Positions 1-12,393 of a stretch of 64,000 nt of DNA are shown here, in pieces (within the stretch, counting starts at the first letter, position 1; the number at the start of each line of letters is the position of its first letter). Below the pieces are notes generated by a model. That model was not told the origin of the DNA. It saw only the letters and a list, made by a program, of their open reading frames with translations, and ran no database searches. The translations under genes were made by a program, and so were the position numbers. Location of the stretch: contig CM060181.1 in the NCBI GenBank assembly GCA_030549775.1, positions 2,604,001 through 2,668,000 on the forward strand. Direction: 5' to 3'. This DNA is from Tamarix chinensis (lineage: Eukaryota; Streptophyta; Magnoliopsida; Caryophyllales; Tamaricaceae).

Positions 1-1500
1 CTTTTTGCCCATCAAGTACCTTGGCCTTCTATTGGGGGCAAACCCGAGGAATAAACAGAGCTGGAAGCCAGTGGTTGAAAAGATCAAGCAAAGATTGGTC
101 GGGTGGAAGGCAAAGACTCTATCCAGAGTAGGGAGACTGGTCCTAATTAAGAGTGTTCTGAACAATTTACCGATGTATTATATGAGCCTTTTCAGAATGC
201 TAAAAAGAGTGGTAAAGGAGATTATTAACATCAAAAGGAATTTCTTTTGGGTCAGAAGTGGGGAACGTAAGAAGTTACCGTTGGTAAGCTGAAGTGTGAT
301 TCAACAGCCTAGAAGTCTAGGTGGCTTGGGGGTCGGGGATTGAGTCATGAGGAATACTGCATTATTGTTCAAATGGTGGTGGAGGTTTTATACAGTTGAG
401 GAGACTTCTTGGCAGCAGATCATATCTTCTATTTACGCTTGTAATCAATTCGGAAGGCTAGAGATATCGGAGTAGAGGAAAGGCAAGACACCTTGGGCGG
501 ATATCGTAGAGCTTGGATGGAGGAGCTACATTATAAATTCAAGCATAAGGATTATTTTGGGTGATGGTAGAAGAGTTAGGTTTTGGCATGATAAGTGGCT
601 GGAATAGGGTATTCTGAAAAGTTTATCTCCTAAGCTGTTCTTGGCGTCAAATCAGTAAGGGGATAGAATAACAGATATGGGATTCTGGGATGGTGCGATG
701 TGGCAGTGGAAACTAACGTGGTGTCGAAGTCTATTTATTTGGGAGGAAGAGTAGACAGAGTAGCTGGGAAGTATGATTAGGCAGTCTATCCCAAGTAAAG
801 ATAGGAGGGATTCGATTAGTTGAGCTTACGACAATAATGGGATCTTTTCAGTTAGTTCCTTTTGTGAGACCTCACATCAATTATTTGAGGATGATGGAAG
901 GGATAGTAGGGACTATAATAGAATATGGATCAACATCGTGCCATTAGGGACCTAACTCATTACATGGTTTTCCATTCAACAGAGACTTAACACTAAAGAT
1001 AATCTAGCTAGGCCCCAAATCATTGATATAAGGGAGTTGGGTTGCCCTTTCTGTAAGGTTGAGCAGGAGTTAGTCAATCACGTGTTCCTTCACTATACAA
1101 TGGCAGGTAGGATTTGGTATGGGATTTGTGGCTGGATAGGGTAAACTTGGGTAATTCCGAGATCTAAAATTGATAATGGTCTTGCTTGGTTTGGAGGTAG
1201 AAGGAGGGGTTTAAGGGAGCAAATATAGAACATTGCATTTTTCACAATAATGGGAGTTATATGGGAATATATAAACAAGATAGTGTTCAAGAATCAACAA
1301 GTTTGTGTTTGATGGATGACTATACTAGTCACAATGAGGATCGGGTTCTGAATCAAGAATAGTTGAGAGAATTTTGCATACATAATCGATGAGGTGGTCC
1401 ACAATGTGCAGACACTCTTTTGAGTAGAAAAGGTCTTCCTGAGTTTTTCTTCCTTCTTGTGTTTTCCTTATCAATCTCTGTTGTTCATTTCGTTTGACAC
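1..1500 (+). pseudogene. Degenerate LINE (non-LTR retrotransposon) ORF2, 3' part
   Basis: This is the end of a plant LINE-1-type ORF2, read in patches on the plus strand. Positions 5-292 are open and encode the conserved end of the reverse transcriptase (residues such as KYLGLLLG, SRVGRLVLIKSVL). From 293 to about 1300 the same strand still gives recognisable but broken blocks: GGLGVGD, ALLFKWWWRFY, and a zinc-binding reverse-transcriptase region with C-x2-C and two histidines (CPFCK through FLHY, 1043-1096). In-frame stops appear from about 290 onward, so it is not functional. The 5' half lies outside the window. The 3' boundary near 1500 is a guess from where similarity fades. Confidence 0.85.
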
Positions 1501-1947
1501 TTCATCTATATAAAAAAAAGGTTCAAAATCAATTGATTCTACTTTGAACTAATACTAAAAAAATGATTTCGAATTCAATATTTTCTACTTTGAAATATTA
1601 TTTAAGAAAATAATTCAAATTCAATCTATCTTGCCTTGAATTATAACTTGAAAAGTAAATTTGACTACCATGAAAGATGGATTTTAGTCATTAGTTTTTG
1701 ATGTAGTCGACACCATTCCTATGGAATAGTTAACTAAATCAATAGATGTTGATTTAAAATTTGAGGTTTTGGTAAAAGGAAAGGAGTTTGACTTGGTTGA
1801 TAGAGTATTTACAATGCATCTAGTACTATTATTGATGTATTTGGCACCATTGTTATGGCAAGACAAAGCAATTCAAAGGAGAAAACTATAGGCAATTTCA
1901 TTATAATATAATTTTAATCATAAGTATTATGTTTTTTGGTGTGATAT
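1501..1947. other. AT-rich intergenic stretch
   Basis: No open frame, motif or repeat that I can support. It lies between the LINE remnant and the first TGTAACACCC-type head. Confidence 0.5.
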
Positions 1948-3288
1948 TGTAACACCCTAAAAGTTTCTAATCTTAGTATTTCCCTAATCCTAACCCTAAC
2001 TTAATCACCTTATTTTAACCCCTAAACCCTCATATTCTATTTTTTCCATTCAAACCCTTGCTCTCTCTTTTTGTTGTGTAACCATTATTCCCTTAACCAA
2101 TTGAGTTTATTTTGTTAGTTTGGTTCAATCCTGACTATGCTTAATACCTCACTCAACCTCCAATATAGAACCCCATTTCTAAAACCCTAATTATTTTTAG
2201 GATCATATTAGTTAAAAAATAACATTATTTTGTTTCATACATTATATTACATATTTTGAAAGATTAGAAACCCCAGAGGTGCTTTTTAAAACTTTCCATT
2301 CTCATTTTCTTACTCTTTTGTCTTCTTTGAGACTTTTAAACCATGATTATCCTTCTATGTATTTCAATACTCCTCTCTAATGTGGATTTTTTAATTTCTT
2401 ATATTTGTTATGATTCTCTTAACCTATTTCAATCACGAGTAAAAAATACTATTTATCATACCAATATGCCTTAAATGCATTTTAAGCTCTAAAACGAACA
2501 TTTCACCTATATTTTAATGTTAAAGAGATTAAAAGGTACTATTTATAAAAAAAATTTACGAAACTTTGGGGAATGATATATTTTAGTGTGGATGAGCTTA
2601 AAATGGTTTAATAAATGTTCTACAGTTAAATTTATAAATTTTGGGATTCATTAGATATTATTGAGTACGTATTTGTTGTCAAACTCGACTTCTTTTCTTC
2701 TACCTTATTCTAACATTTGTGGGATTTCATATCCATCACCCATTTGTAATAAGGATGGATTTCATCCTTCATTCTCCCCTCTTACATTTGATACCACCTC
2801 CTCTTCCTTCTTTTTGATACTTTTTCACATAATATCTTATACATCTTAATGATTAATATTCTACACATTTACCTTCCTACCCTTCTAATCTTTTTCACTT
2901 ATCATAATTTCTTTCTTTATTCTTTCTCTTCCTTTCCCCACCGAAACCTCTTCTCCTCCTCTTCCTTCCATTATACTTCTCTTCCAATTATTTTCCCTTG
3001 AGATTATTCTAAGTTTTATTGAGTATTTCGTATCATTTGAAGGCTTGGATTTGGGCCTTGTTCTTTCTTTTTTCTTTGTTTGTGTGGAGCTTTGCTAAGG
3101 TAATAATATATTACTACATATAAGCATGTTTCGGGGTTAAGAAAATTATTGTGTGATGTTGATTTGAAGCATATTGTTCAGGTATCATTTGGTCCTACGG
3201 TTTAGTGCCATGGTTCTTGATTTTGAGTTATAATAAGTTATGCCATGTTGTTCCTTGCTATTTTTGGGTAAAGATCGGTATATAACAT
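1948..3288 (+). repeat. LTR-like segment headed TGTAACACCC, boundaries uncertain
   Basis: It begins TGTAACACCCTAAAAGTTTC, the same kind of head as the long-LTR copies further on. It then continues as AT- and pyrimidine-rich non-coding DNA with several CCCTAA-type words. No matching TTACA end or target-site duplication was found before copy A starts at 3289. This may be an old truncated LTR of the same or a related family, or a chance head. Confidence 0.35.
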
Positions 3289-4007
3289 TGTAACACCCTC
3301 AAAATTCACTATTGAAAAATTTTGTTTTTAAAAGTTTTATGCGGAAGCAAGCACAATAAACTTTGGGGTGTTAGCGTCACACTTAATACCAAACTGGCCT
3401 CCTTCCACGGATCCACTACCAAATGCTAATGCTAGAAAACATACTTTAATTAAATTCCACTAAACATTTTACAAATCAGAGTAACGCAATAGTTAGGAAG
3501 GTTAACTCTCATTCCGAGGAAAAACCCACTAATTGTGGTTACAAAGAAGCTATTAGTAGAAAAGAAATAAAAAATATTTCATGAAAGACATATAAATACT
3601 TTCCAGTTTGAAACACGGGTCATTGGTCCCAATTAACCCTACGCTCTCAATCCCGAAGATAAATCACGAAGGTGGCATGCGATCTAACCTGCAAACGACA
3701 TTGCCCATTAAATAGGCAGGGGTCCAAGAAAGGAATCCCTTTCGTACTATGGTACTGAGTAACCCTTTATACAAGACTAATATATAAGGCTCACATATAA
3801 CACATTAGATGCAATACATCGAACATGTAATCATGGGAGTGCACATACATCATCTGAAATACCATAATTGCTCGAATAGCTACGCACCCTCGTAAGACAT
3901 ATTAGTTCATTCATCATTATTGTATTCAAGCCATGAGTGTCTTAATTAGCCATTAGTTCTGTCTTTACACAACCGTCAAATTATATCCACGTGAGTACGG
4001 GAATCCC

Positions 4008-4390
4008 ACTATTATAGCTAGTGGACCGAAAATGCTACTCTAGGGCAGAACACACCTGACCACTATTATAGCCGGTGGACTGAAAATACTACTCTAGGGT
4101 AGAACATACCTAGCCATTATTATAGCCGGTGGACCAAAAATCATCCTAACCTAGCCCCGGCCCATGTGGTGTTCCATTGTAACTAATTAGTGTCTTTTGC
4201 ATGATTTATTACCATACAAGGTTTGGTTTATTAAGCTAAGAACCCCCACTATTATAGCCAATGGACCAAAAATACTACTCCAGGGCAGAACATGTCTAGC
4301 CACTATTATAGCTGGTGGACTGAAAAACACTCTAGGACAATAAGGCTCTTAGCCACTATTATAGCCAGTGGACTAGAAATAATCCTCACA
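4008..4390 (+). repeat. 54-56-bp array in copy A, CACTATTATAGCC(G)GTGGAC units
   Basis: Two groups of three units are separated by a spacer containing GGTGTTCCA. Each unit has the core CACTATTATAGC plus GGTGGAC, then a variable part with CAGGGCAGAAC or a close variant. The same two-group layout occurs in copies B and C and, reversed, near 37.7-38.0 kb. Confidence 0.85.
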
Positions 4391-5155
4391 TGGGCCCGAC
4401 TTAATAATCTTCCACTTTAATTAATTAGTATTTTATTCGTGTCTTATTCCACAAGTAAACCTCAGCTAGACAAGCATGTCCCCGTTAGACTCTCGACTCA
4501 TTACCCTAAACTTTATGAATGACACGGTCATATAGCTTGGGACCTCTACACTCCCCAAGGCTCCAAGACCTCTTTCTCTACTTCCACCCTACTTGCCATG
4601 AATCCCAAGCCCCCATGCATATGGGTCAAGGCCCACTTTCCCATTTTGCAACCTAGACTCACCATCTCTTAATAGGGTTCCCCTTTGAAAAATCTTATAT
4701 GCCCTATGTGGCCCTAACCTTTCTTTTTCATACATAGCCCATACTCCTCTTTGATTCCAACACCATCAATCCACTCAACCCATTCAAAATATCACAACCC
4801 TACTCTCCACCTTCCACATGTGATAAGGAAATCCTAGTTGGTCACCCCAAAACCCTAATACTCCTCTTTTCTTTTACACTATCCCTTTATACACAACTCC
4901 ACCCTCCTTTTCACTTAACTCTCACACTCCGCACTCCTAATCTCAACCCAAATTATAATTGTCCTCTATAAATTCACTCACTTCTTCTAACCCACGTGCT
5001 ATATTTTCCTCAAAGATTCTAATCGCCCAAAATACTCCTTCCTCATCATGTTTAAGCCTTAACCCAACTTTTTCTACGTAAACATTTTTCCCATGCAAAG
5101 GCTAACCAACCCATGCAAGCCTTACACTTACCATGCAAGATTTACTCTAAACCCT

Positions 5156-5156
<1 letters not shown>

Positions 5157-5221
<65 letters not shown>
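5157..5221 (+). repeat. (ATT)n microsatellite
   Basis: Uninterrupted ATT trinucleotide run of about 21 units inside copy A. Confidence 0.98.
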
Positions 5222-5223
<2 letters not shown>

Positions 5224-5549
5224 GGTCATAATATACTTAGGATTTTCCCTTCTTCTTACTCATTTCAACCTCTTTATTTCCTTTAAATCCCTATAACCTC
5301 TCAAAATCCCTTAAGGCCTCTAAGCATGCATGTCATACCATAACAACCATACATAAGAGCATATCATAAATAACCAATCATGTCACCCATATTACACATA
5401 TCATAAGACATACACAATCTACCTTAACTCCTTGAAAGGTAAGCTACACTACACACATATTTAGTCCACATTCACATATAAATACAAAACATGTTTCATT
5501 ACACCCATAAGTACACAATTCATAGCGAATCCAAGCCTTAACTATATCC

Positions 5550-6285
5550 TTACTTCCCCACATAGTCACTCTTTAACACTTAGCATGTACATTTATTAGT
5601 ATCTTCACCCTTACACCTCCAAAATTACCAAAATATCCATATTCTACATATTTCCCCATTTACACCCAAACATGAAGTACTACCACCATCAAACCTGATC
5701 TCCACACATAATCACCCTTTAACACTTAGCATGCACATTTATTAGTACCTTTACTCTTACACCTCTAAAATTACTAAAATACCCCTACTCCATTTGTTAT
5801 CACTATTTATACCCAAATATGAAATATTAGCACCACCAAAGCTTATCTCCACACATAATCACCCTTTCACACTTAGCATGTACATTTATGAGTATCTTTA
5901 CCCCAACACCTCTAAAATTACCAAAATACTGCTATTCCATCTATTATTACCATTTATACCCAAACATGAAATATTAGCACCACCAAACCTTATCTCCACA
6001 CATAATCGCCCTTTAGCACTTATTATGCACATTTATTATTATATTCACCCTTACATGTCCAAAATTACCAAAATACTGCTATTCCATTTGTTATTACCAT
6101 TTATACCCAAACATGAAATATTAACATCACCAAATCTTATCTCCACACATAATCACCCTTAAACACTTGCATGCACATTTATTAGTACATTCACCTTCAT
6201 ACCTCCAAAATTACCAAAATACCCCTATTCCATATATTTCACCATTTATACCCTAAACATGTATTATGAACACCTCAACACCCCA
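5550..6285 (+). repeat. 147-bp tandem repeat inside copy A
   Basis: The phrase CTCCACACATAATCACCC and variants recurs near 5553, 5700, 5847, 5994 and 6140, a period of 146-147 bp. Each unit also carries AACACTTAGCATGCACATTT, then AAATTACCAAAATACC, then ACCCAAACATGAAATATTA. About five units are present. The open frame at 5794-6162 is a by-product of the repeat and not a gene. Confidence 0.88.
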
Positions 6286-7889
6286 TTTCCATACCTAAGA
6301 CCCTTTACCATCTATCATGCATGCTTATTGAGTTGACATCCATTGCACATGCCAAATTACTAAAATTCCCTTAGGTCATAAAATACTAATACTCATACCT
6401 AACCATGTACTACCAACACCACAAAATCCGTATTATTATTCCTAGTGCCACTTATTCTTTAACCATCATATTTATTGTTATTATCATTGGTATACCATAA
6501 AATTTACCACAATACCCCTAGGTCCTAAAATATTAATATTTCCACTATCATATACATTTATAACCCACTAAACCCCTATCTTCACTCTTAATAACATTAC
6601 TAACTCATTAGGCACCCCACTTACGTTTAAACACCCAAAGATGTCCAAAAGACCAAATTGTCCCTAGGGCTCCTATTAGTTCTTTTTCATTATAGGTGTC
6701 TGTACTCTCTTAGACTAGCATGTATATGCACCTAACACTTATTATTAACATCATATCCATTTTCTTAGTAACCCCTTTTACACATATCTCACCATAAATA
6801 ATGCAACATAATAATCATGGAATTGGAAAATAACACCACATTTTTATATAAATCACGTACCAAAAATTCTAATGTGCTAGTATACGATAACCCACATACT
6901 TTAGTGAGTATAACAATTACCTTATTCTCAACCAAACCAACCTTAACCAATATCCCCGATTTAAAATACTTAAGCTCCGTTTAGTAGAAATTATACCTAA
7001 AAATAATGTCACACGTAACATATTAATACTAGATAAATAAAAGAATGATTTTTATTAAAATATTTATTAAATATAGCATTAATAAATGGTCTTATACCTT
7101 AATATGGGTTAAATATATACCAAAAATACATGATATAACTCACCTTGCCATGCAGCGTAAGCCATGCATTTTGGAAAAAAGGAGGGAATAAGGAGGGAGG
7201 GGATGGGAGGGTAAAGGTGTAACATCCCCAAAATTCACTACTGAAAAATTTCGTTTTATTAAAAGATAATAGCGGAAGTAGATAAATAAAATGTAAACTT
7301 TGGGAGTATTACCGCCACACTTAGTACCAGACCGGTTCACTCATACCGTTCCAGTACCAAGTGCTAAGGCTAAGAAAATGAAATACAATTCGAAAGACAT
7401 TCAACATGCATAAATTAGAGTAAATTGCAAGCTTCAACATATTTAAATCAGAGTAGCGCATCAAATCGTTTTCAGGAATAAAATCCACCAATGGTGGTTA
7501 CTTTAACAACGTTAACATTTAAAACCGAGAAATTAAATGAGAAAGAGAAAAAGCCATGATACCAGAAAATTTCTTACTCTCCTTCCCGTAACCCACTTGA
7601 GTAGCACCTGAAAATACCTGCAAGGGCACTGCCCATTGAATAGGCAGGGGCCCCATAAAGGGAATCCCTTCAGTACTACGGTACTGAGTAACCATTTAAT
7701 ACCACACTTAAAGATAGGCCCGCATACGACACATAATGCAAGCCACACACATATAAATAATGAGAGGTGCATACATAACAATGACAAACATAATACTTTA
7801 TAAGTCACGATCGATACTTTGGGCCTTAAGCCATTATTCTGTCATTAATCCATCAATATCATATTTTATATCCATGTGAGTACGAGAAC

Positions 7890-8350
7890 CCCACTATTAT
7901 AGCCGGTGGACCGGAAGTCAACACACAGGGCAGAACGCCTCTGACCACTATTATTGCCGGTGGACCGGAAGATAAACACACAGGGCAGAACGCACCTGAC
8001 CACTATTATTTGTCGGTGGACCGGTCTGGCCCCGACTCACATGGTGTTCCACTATAAGTGATTAGTATTTTTCCATAATCTTATTCACATACATAACTGA
8101 TTTTATTGAGCTCGGGACCCCCACTATTTTAGCCGGTGGACCGGAATATATATAAAATCATCATCCAGGGCACAACGCTCCTGGCCACTATTATAACCGG
8201 TGGACCGGTACTCATAATCACACACCAGGGCAACACGCTCCTGGACCACTATTATATCCGGTGGACCGGTACTCAATATCTCATAACAGGGCAACACGCT
8301 CCTGGATCACTATTATAACCGGTGGACCGGTACGCAATATCATAAATCAC
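7890..8350 (+). repeat. 56-62-bp array in copy B with the palindrome CCGGTGGACCGG
   Basis: Three units (from about 7891) and then four (from about 8129) share CACTATTATAGCCGGTGGAC followed by CGG, then a CAGGGCAACACGCTCCTGG-like part. The core contains the inverted repeat CCGGT-GG-ACCGG. The spacer holds ATGGTGTTCCACTATAAG. The open frames at 8136-8593 come from this array. Confidence 0.9.
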
Positions 8351-8999
8351 TGGGCCCGGCTCATTAATATTCCACTTTCAATTATAGTATCTTTCCTTTC
8401 TTTAATCAGCACATCAATCATATTTATTTGCCTCGAATGGGAGATCGATAACCCGGGACACAAAGGTACACAGGTCGTACCGGTGCATATCAGCTACTCA
8501 GTACCCTTTAACCATGAACCCAAGGACGCAAAGGTACCCTGGTCGTACTGGTGCATAAAGCTAACTCAGTACCCTACCGACAAGGACACCTAATCCATAA
8601 GTATGCATACCCCCTAACTAGGTCCGTAGAGCTAGGAAGAGTAAGATATAGGGCCTGGCTGGGGCACAAAGGCACACCGGCAAATACCAGAATAATCGTG
8701 GACTAAACCACGTCCTTAGGGTAGCGACCCCTGAGGAGTCACCATTCCCGATCTCGAGGTCTTTCACTTTAAGTAATAGTGTCTTAATTAAGGTGATCAC
8801 GAAAAGCACGATAATCCGATACTTATTCACTTTCAATCGTTCTGATATCATTAATCGTTTCTTATTCAGATGATTATCCAGAATATCACAGAGAAACCAT
8901 TAAGGCCATCCTAATTATCAAATACTCTTACTTGGCTAATCAGCATTATTTAATCATATTAATGTTCCACAATCTCAAAGATGTGTTAGGTACAAATTA

Positions 9000-10270
9000 C
9001 TCATTTGCCCTTTACTTATATAATTGTTAGGTATCCGTTCCTTACTTGATAAATTACCACATTGCCCTTAAGGTTGCATAATTACCAAATTACCCCTTGT
9101 CCACTTTAGATTATCAAATTGTCTCCTACACTTTTTAAATCACCATTCACCCCTCATAATTACTACACTTATCATATTTCCCATTTGGTTGGTTATTTTA
9201 CCAAGTCGCCCTTAAAATTACGAAATTGCCCTTGAGTTGGATAAATTACTAAATCACCCTCCTTCATTATCATGATTACTATTTTTCCCCTTTAGTTGGT
9301 TAAATAATTATCACTTTATTCCATAATTGGCTAAATTACCAAATTGCCCCTTTAGTTGAACAAATTACCAAATTGCCCTTCTCCTTTATCATAATTACCA
9401 TTTTACCCCTCTCAATTATTTTAATTGCCATTTACCCTTTTTAATTATCACAAATCCCAAATTACTCTTCTTCATAATTACCAATATTAATTTACCCTTT
9501 TTCATAATCAAAATTACTATATTACCCTTCTCCATTATTAAAATTACCATAATGCCCTTTTATTGGTTAATTTACCAAATTACCCTTCTATAGTATCATA
9601 CTTATCCAATTGCCCTTCTACAATCATAATTTAATTGCTAAATTATCTTTTGTCGTTATCATAATTACCAAGTTACCCCTTACTCCCAAGTTTACCATAA
9701 TATCCTTTCATTTACAAAATTACCATTTTACCCCTTACATCCAATTTTACCATAATATCCTTTTATTTATGAAAATTACCACCTTACATCTTTTACTTTA
9801 CAAATTACTATTTTACCCTTTTACATCCAAGATTACCATCTTTATCTTTCCTTACATAAATACTATTTTGCCCTCCTTTTCCAATTTACCATATTACCCC
9901 TTTACTTATAAATTTCCACTTCGCCATTCACTTATAAAATTTACCATATTACCCTTTACTTATGAAATTACGATTTTGCCCCTCTACCTCTAAAATTACC
10001 ATAATGCTCTTTTTACTTGAACAATTACCATAATGCCCTCCTTCATCCAAAATTACTATTTTACCCCTACTTCCAAAATTACCATTTTACCCTTCTTTCT
10101 CACAACTTACAATTTTATCCTTTACTTTGTAAATTATCATTTGACCATTTAATCATAAAATTTCCATATTATTCTTTTATCTCAAAAATTACCGAAATAC
10201 CCTTTTCACTTATAAAATTTCCACTCAACCCCTTTATTCACCATTTTTATGAATTTACTAACACTACATA
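9000..10270 (+). repeat. Degenerate TTACCATTTTACCC tract, copy B
   Basis: Dozens of short, irregular repeats of the form AAATTACCATTTTACCCCTT, spaced roughly 20-35 bp apart. The same tract occupies the matching place in copy C (18180-18930). Open frames here are low-complexity artefacts. Confidence 0.85.
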
Positions 10271-10899
10271 AAATAATGATATTAATACTTCATTTTTATC
10301 ATCTAAGTCCACCAACTTGTCATTTTTCAACATAATACTCATTAGCAACTATACACATTGATTTATTTATCTCATAAGCATAATTACTAAAATACCCTTA
10401 AACAATAACATCATTCATGCATTAACAACATGGTACATCATAATCAAGTGTTTAACATTTCTATCCATATTCCAACTTCTTCTTTATTTAACATACCTAC
10501 ATATAGCATAAAAGTTATCATGCTTTTTCTTTTTAACAAACAATATAAGAAACCATAAACATATCATGCTAAGCATACAAAACATGCATAAAATCATACT
10601 AAACCCTAAATGTGCTAGCATGCGTTTTTCCATATATTTAAGGGAGGATTAACGGTTACCTTAATCCCGTAAAATATCAATCTTACCAAGCATAATTAGC
10701 AACTCAACACCTAAAAATAATATCCATCATATTTATGTTAGAAATAAGAATCCAAGTATAAAACTTTATAATTTTAATAAATAAAACACTTAACATAAAA
10801 TACCATTATACCTTAAAAATTATCCAAACAATTTTTAAAATGAAGGGGAGCTCACGCTGCATGAACAGCGTGAGTCTCATGCAAAATTATGGGGAGAAA

Positions 10900-12060
10900 A
10901 GGGTTTGAAGGGGGTGAAGGGAGAAAAAATAAACCATTTTCGGGTTAGGGTCTTTAGGCTAGAAAAGAAGGTGGTTAGGGAAGGTTATAAGGCAAGTGAA
11001 TGGTGCAGAAGTGTAGAGGGGGTGTAGGTGGAGGCTAAGGGTGGTTTCACGGCGGCTCAAGGCGGCGGAGACGGCGGCGGCGAGGCGGCAAAGTCGGCTG
11101 CCGAGAAGGGTCGAGGGAAAAGGCTGTGAAGGAAGGAAAATGAGAGGGAAAAATGGAGGGGTTCAAGGGTTGTTTTCGGCTAACTAATGGATGTCGGTTG
11201 TAGAGGGGGTTGTAGGGTGTCGAACGGTGGGTTGGGTGGCGGAAGAGGTGGCCGGACGGCGGCGGTAGAGGCGGTTGCAGGTGGCTTGGCGGTAAGGGGA
11301 AAAGCTGGGAAGAAAAAGGAAGAGGAGGAGAAAGGGGAAGTGCGGGGCTCGAAGGGGCTGTGTGGTGGTGCAGGGTGGTAGTAGGCGGTGGCAGAAGGCG
11401 GCGCAGGGGGTTGGTGAGGCGGCAGGAGCGGCGGACGGTGGTGGCGACGCAAAACAGGGTGGAAATGGGAGAGGAAGAAAATGAGAGAGAGAAGGGAGGA
11501 TCGGGGGTGAGGGGCTCGACAACAATGGGCATGGAAATGGCTGAAGGGGAGAAGAAAAAGAGGAGGAAGGGTAGGGGAATAGGGGCTGATCGGAGGGCAG
11601 GCTTAGGGTGGCAGGGCATCGCAGGGTGGCAGGGGAAAGGAGGGAAGAAGAAGGAAAGGGGGAGAGGCATGCGGGGCTGGTCCAGGGCCGGTTTGGCTCG
11701 AAAAAGGAAGGAAAACGACGGGGGAAGAGAGAGAGGGAGAGGGAGGAAGGCACGGGAGTTGCAGGGTGGCAGTCGGTGGCAGCGGGCATGGCGTCGAAGG
11801 TGTAGGTGGTCGGGCGTGGGAGGTCGAAGAAGGGAAGAAGAAGAAAGGGACGAGGCGGCTTGGACCGGCGCAGAAAAGGAGGGAGCCGGCCGGTCCAGGG
11901 GAAAAAATAAAGGACGGAGGCGGGCTGGGGAGACGGGCCGAAGGCCCAACGCGTGGGGGAGAGGGGAGAGCAGGCCGGGCGGGCGGCCCAAGGGGGAGAA
12001 AAAGGAAAAGAGAAGAAAGAAGAAAAGGAGAAAAGGAGGAGGAAAAGAAAAAGGAAAAAT
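10900..12060. repeat. Purine-rich (G/A) low-complexity block, copy B
   Basis: The plus strand is strongly purine-rich and G-rich. The minus strand would read as proline/serine/phenylalanine-rich open frames, the longest at 11047-12102. Matching blocks in copies A, C and D, and the reversed copy at 34.65-35.78 kb, do not preserve the same frame. It is therefore treated as LTR low-complexity sequence and not a gene. Confidence 0.75.
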
Positions 12061-12393
12061 GGAAAAATAGGGGAAATAAATTAAATTAATTTTATAAATC
12101 ATAAAATGTAATATTCTTGATAATTTATTTAATTTAATAATTTAATTTATTATAATATAATATATTAGTTTAAAAAGGATAAAGTTGGTAAAATATTAGT
12201 TTTGGAAAATTATTTAAATAAAACAATATGATAAATAGCAAATTATTTATTTTTAATTTATTAAATACTCTTATCCAAATTTACATACTCTAAAATCCAT
12301 AAAATAATTAAAATAAATAATCTAAAAGCAATTCTATTCCAAATAAAAGTAATTTATTAAAATATAGGTTTTCGAAATTTTTAGGGTATTACA

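Larger units (their letters stand above)
3289..7217 (+). mobile_element. Long-LTR family copy A, 5' part (interrupted by copy B)
   Basis: It starts TGTAACACCCTC and carries the family landmarks in order: a GCGGAAGC box (about 3341), a CATTAAATAGGCAGG box (3707-3720), two groups of three CACTATTATAGCCGGTGGAC units (4008-4140 and 4248-4390), an (ATT)n run, a 147-bp tandem array, and a tract of TTACCAAAATACCCC-like words. The sequence is cut at 7217 by copy B and resumes at 12394. No coding capacity was seen. The five bases before the start are AACAT. No matching duplication was found at the far end, so copy A is probably 3'-truncated. Confidence 0.75.
7218..12393 (+). mobile_element. Long-LTR family copy B: solo LTR, about 5.18 kb
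   Basis: It starts TGTAACATCCCC and ends GGGTATTACA. It is flanked on both sides by AAAGG (7213-7217 and 12394-12398), a perfect 5-bp target-site duplication. The short terminal inversion TGTAA/TTACA fits an LTR. There is no gag or pol and no direct repeat of its own ends, so a solo LTR is the simplest reading. Internal order: GCGGAAG box, TTGAATAGGCAGGGG box (7634-7648), the 56-62-bp array (7890-8350), TTACCC-rich tract (9000-10270), purine-rich block (10900-12060), AT-rich tail. It is inserted into copy A. Confidence 0.88.

Noticed and set aside
1980..2035. Telomere-like CCCTAA words
   Set aside because: Only a few imperfect units; such words are common in plant AT-rich DNA and LTRs.
7890..8350. 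Possible CRISPR-like repeat-spacer pattern
   Set aside because: Spacers are themselves related repeats, the DNA is plant nuclear, no cas genes exist, and the same array recurs in several LTR copies.
8136..8593. Two overlapping plus-strand frames with repeated peptides
   Set aside because: They are translations of the 56-62-bp LTR array; unit lengths vary and break the frame in other copies.
11047..12102. 351-codon minus-strand open frame, proline-rich
   Set aside because: It is the complement of the purine-rich LTR block. Equivalent blocks in copies A, C, D and the reversed copy do not keep the frame, and composition is low-complexity.
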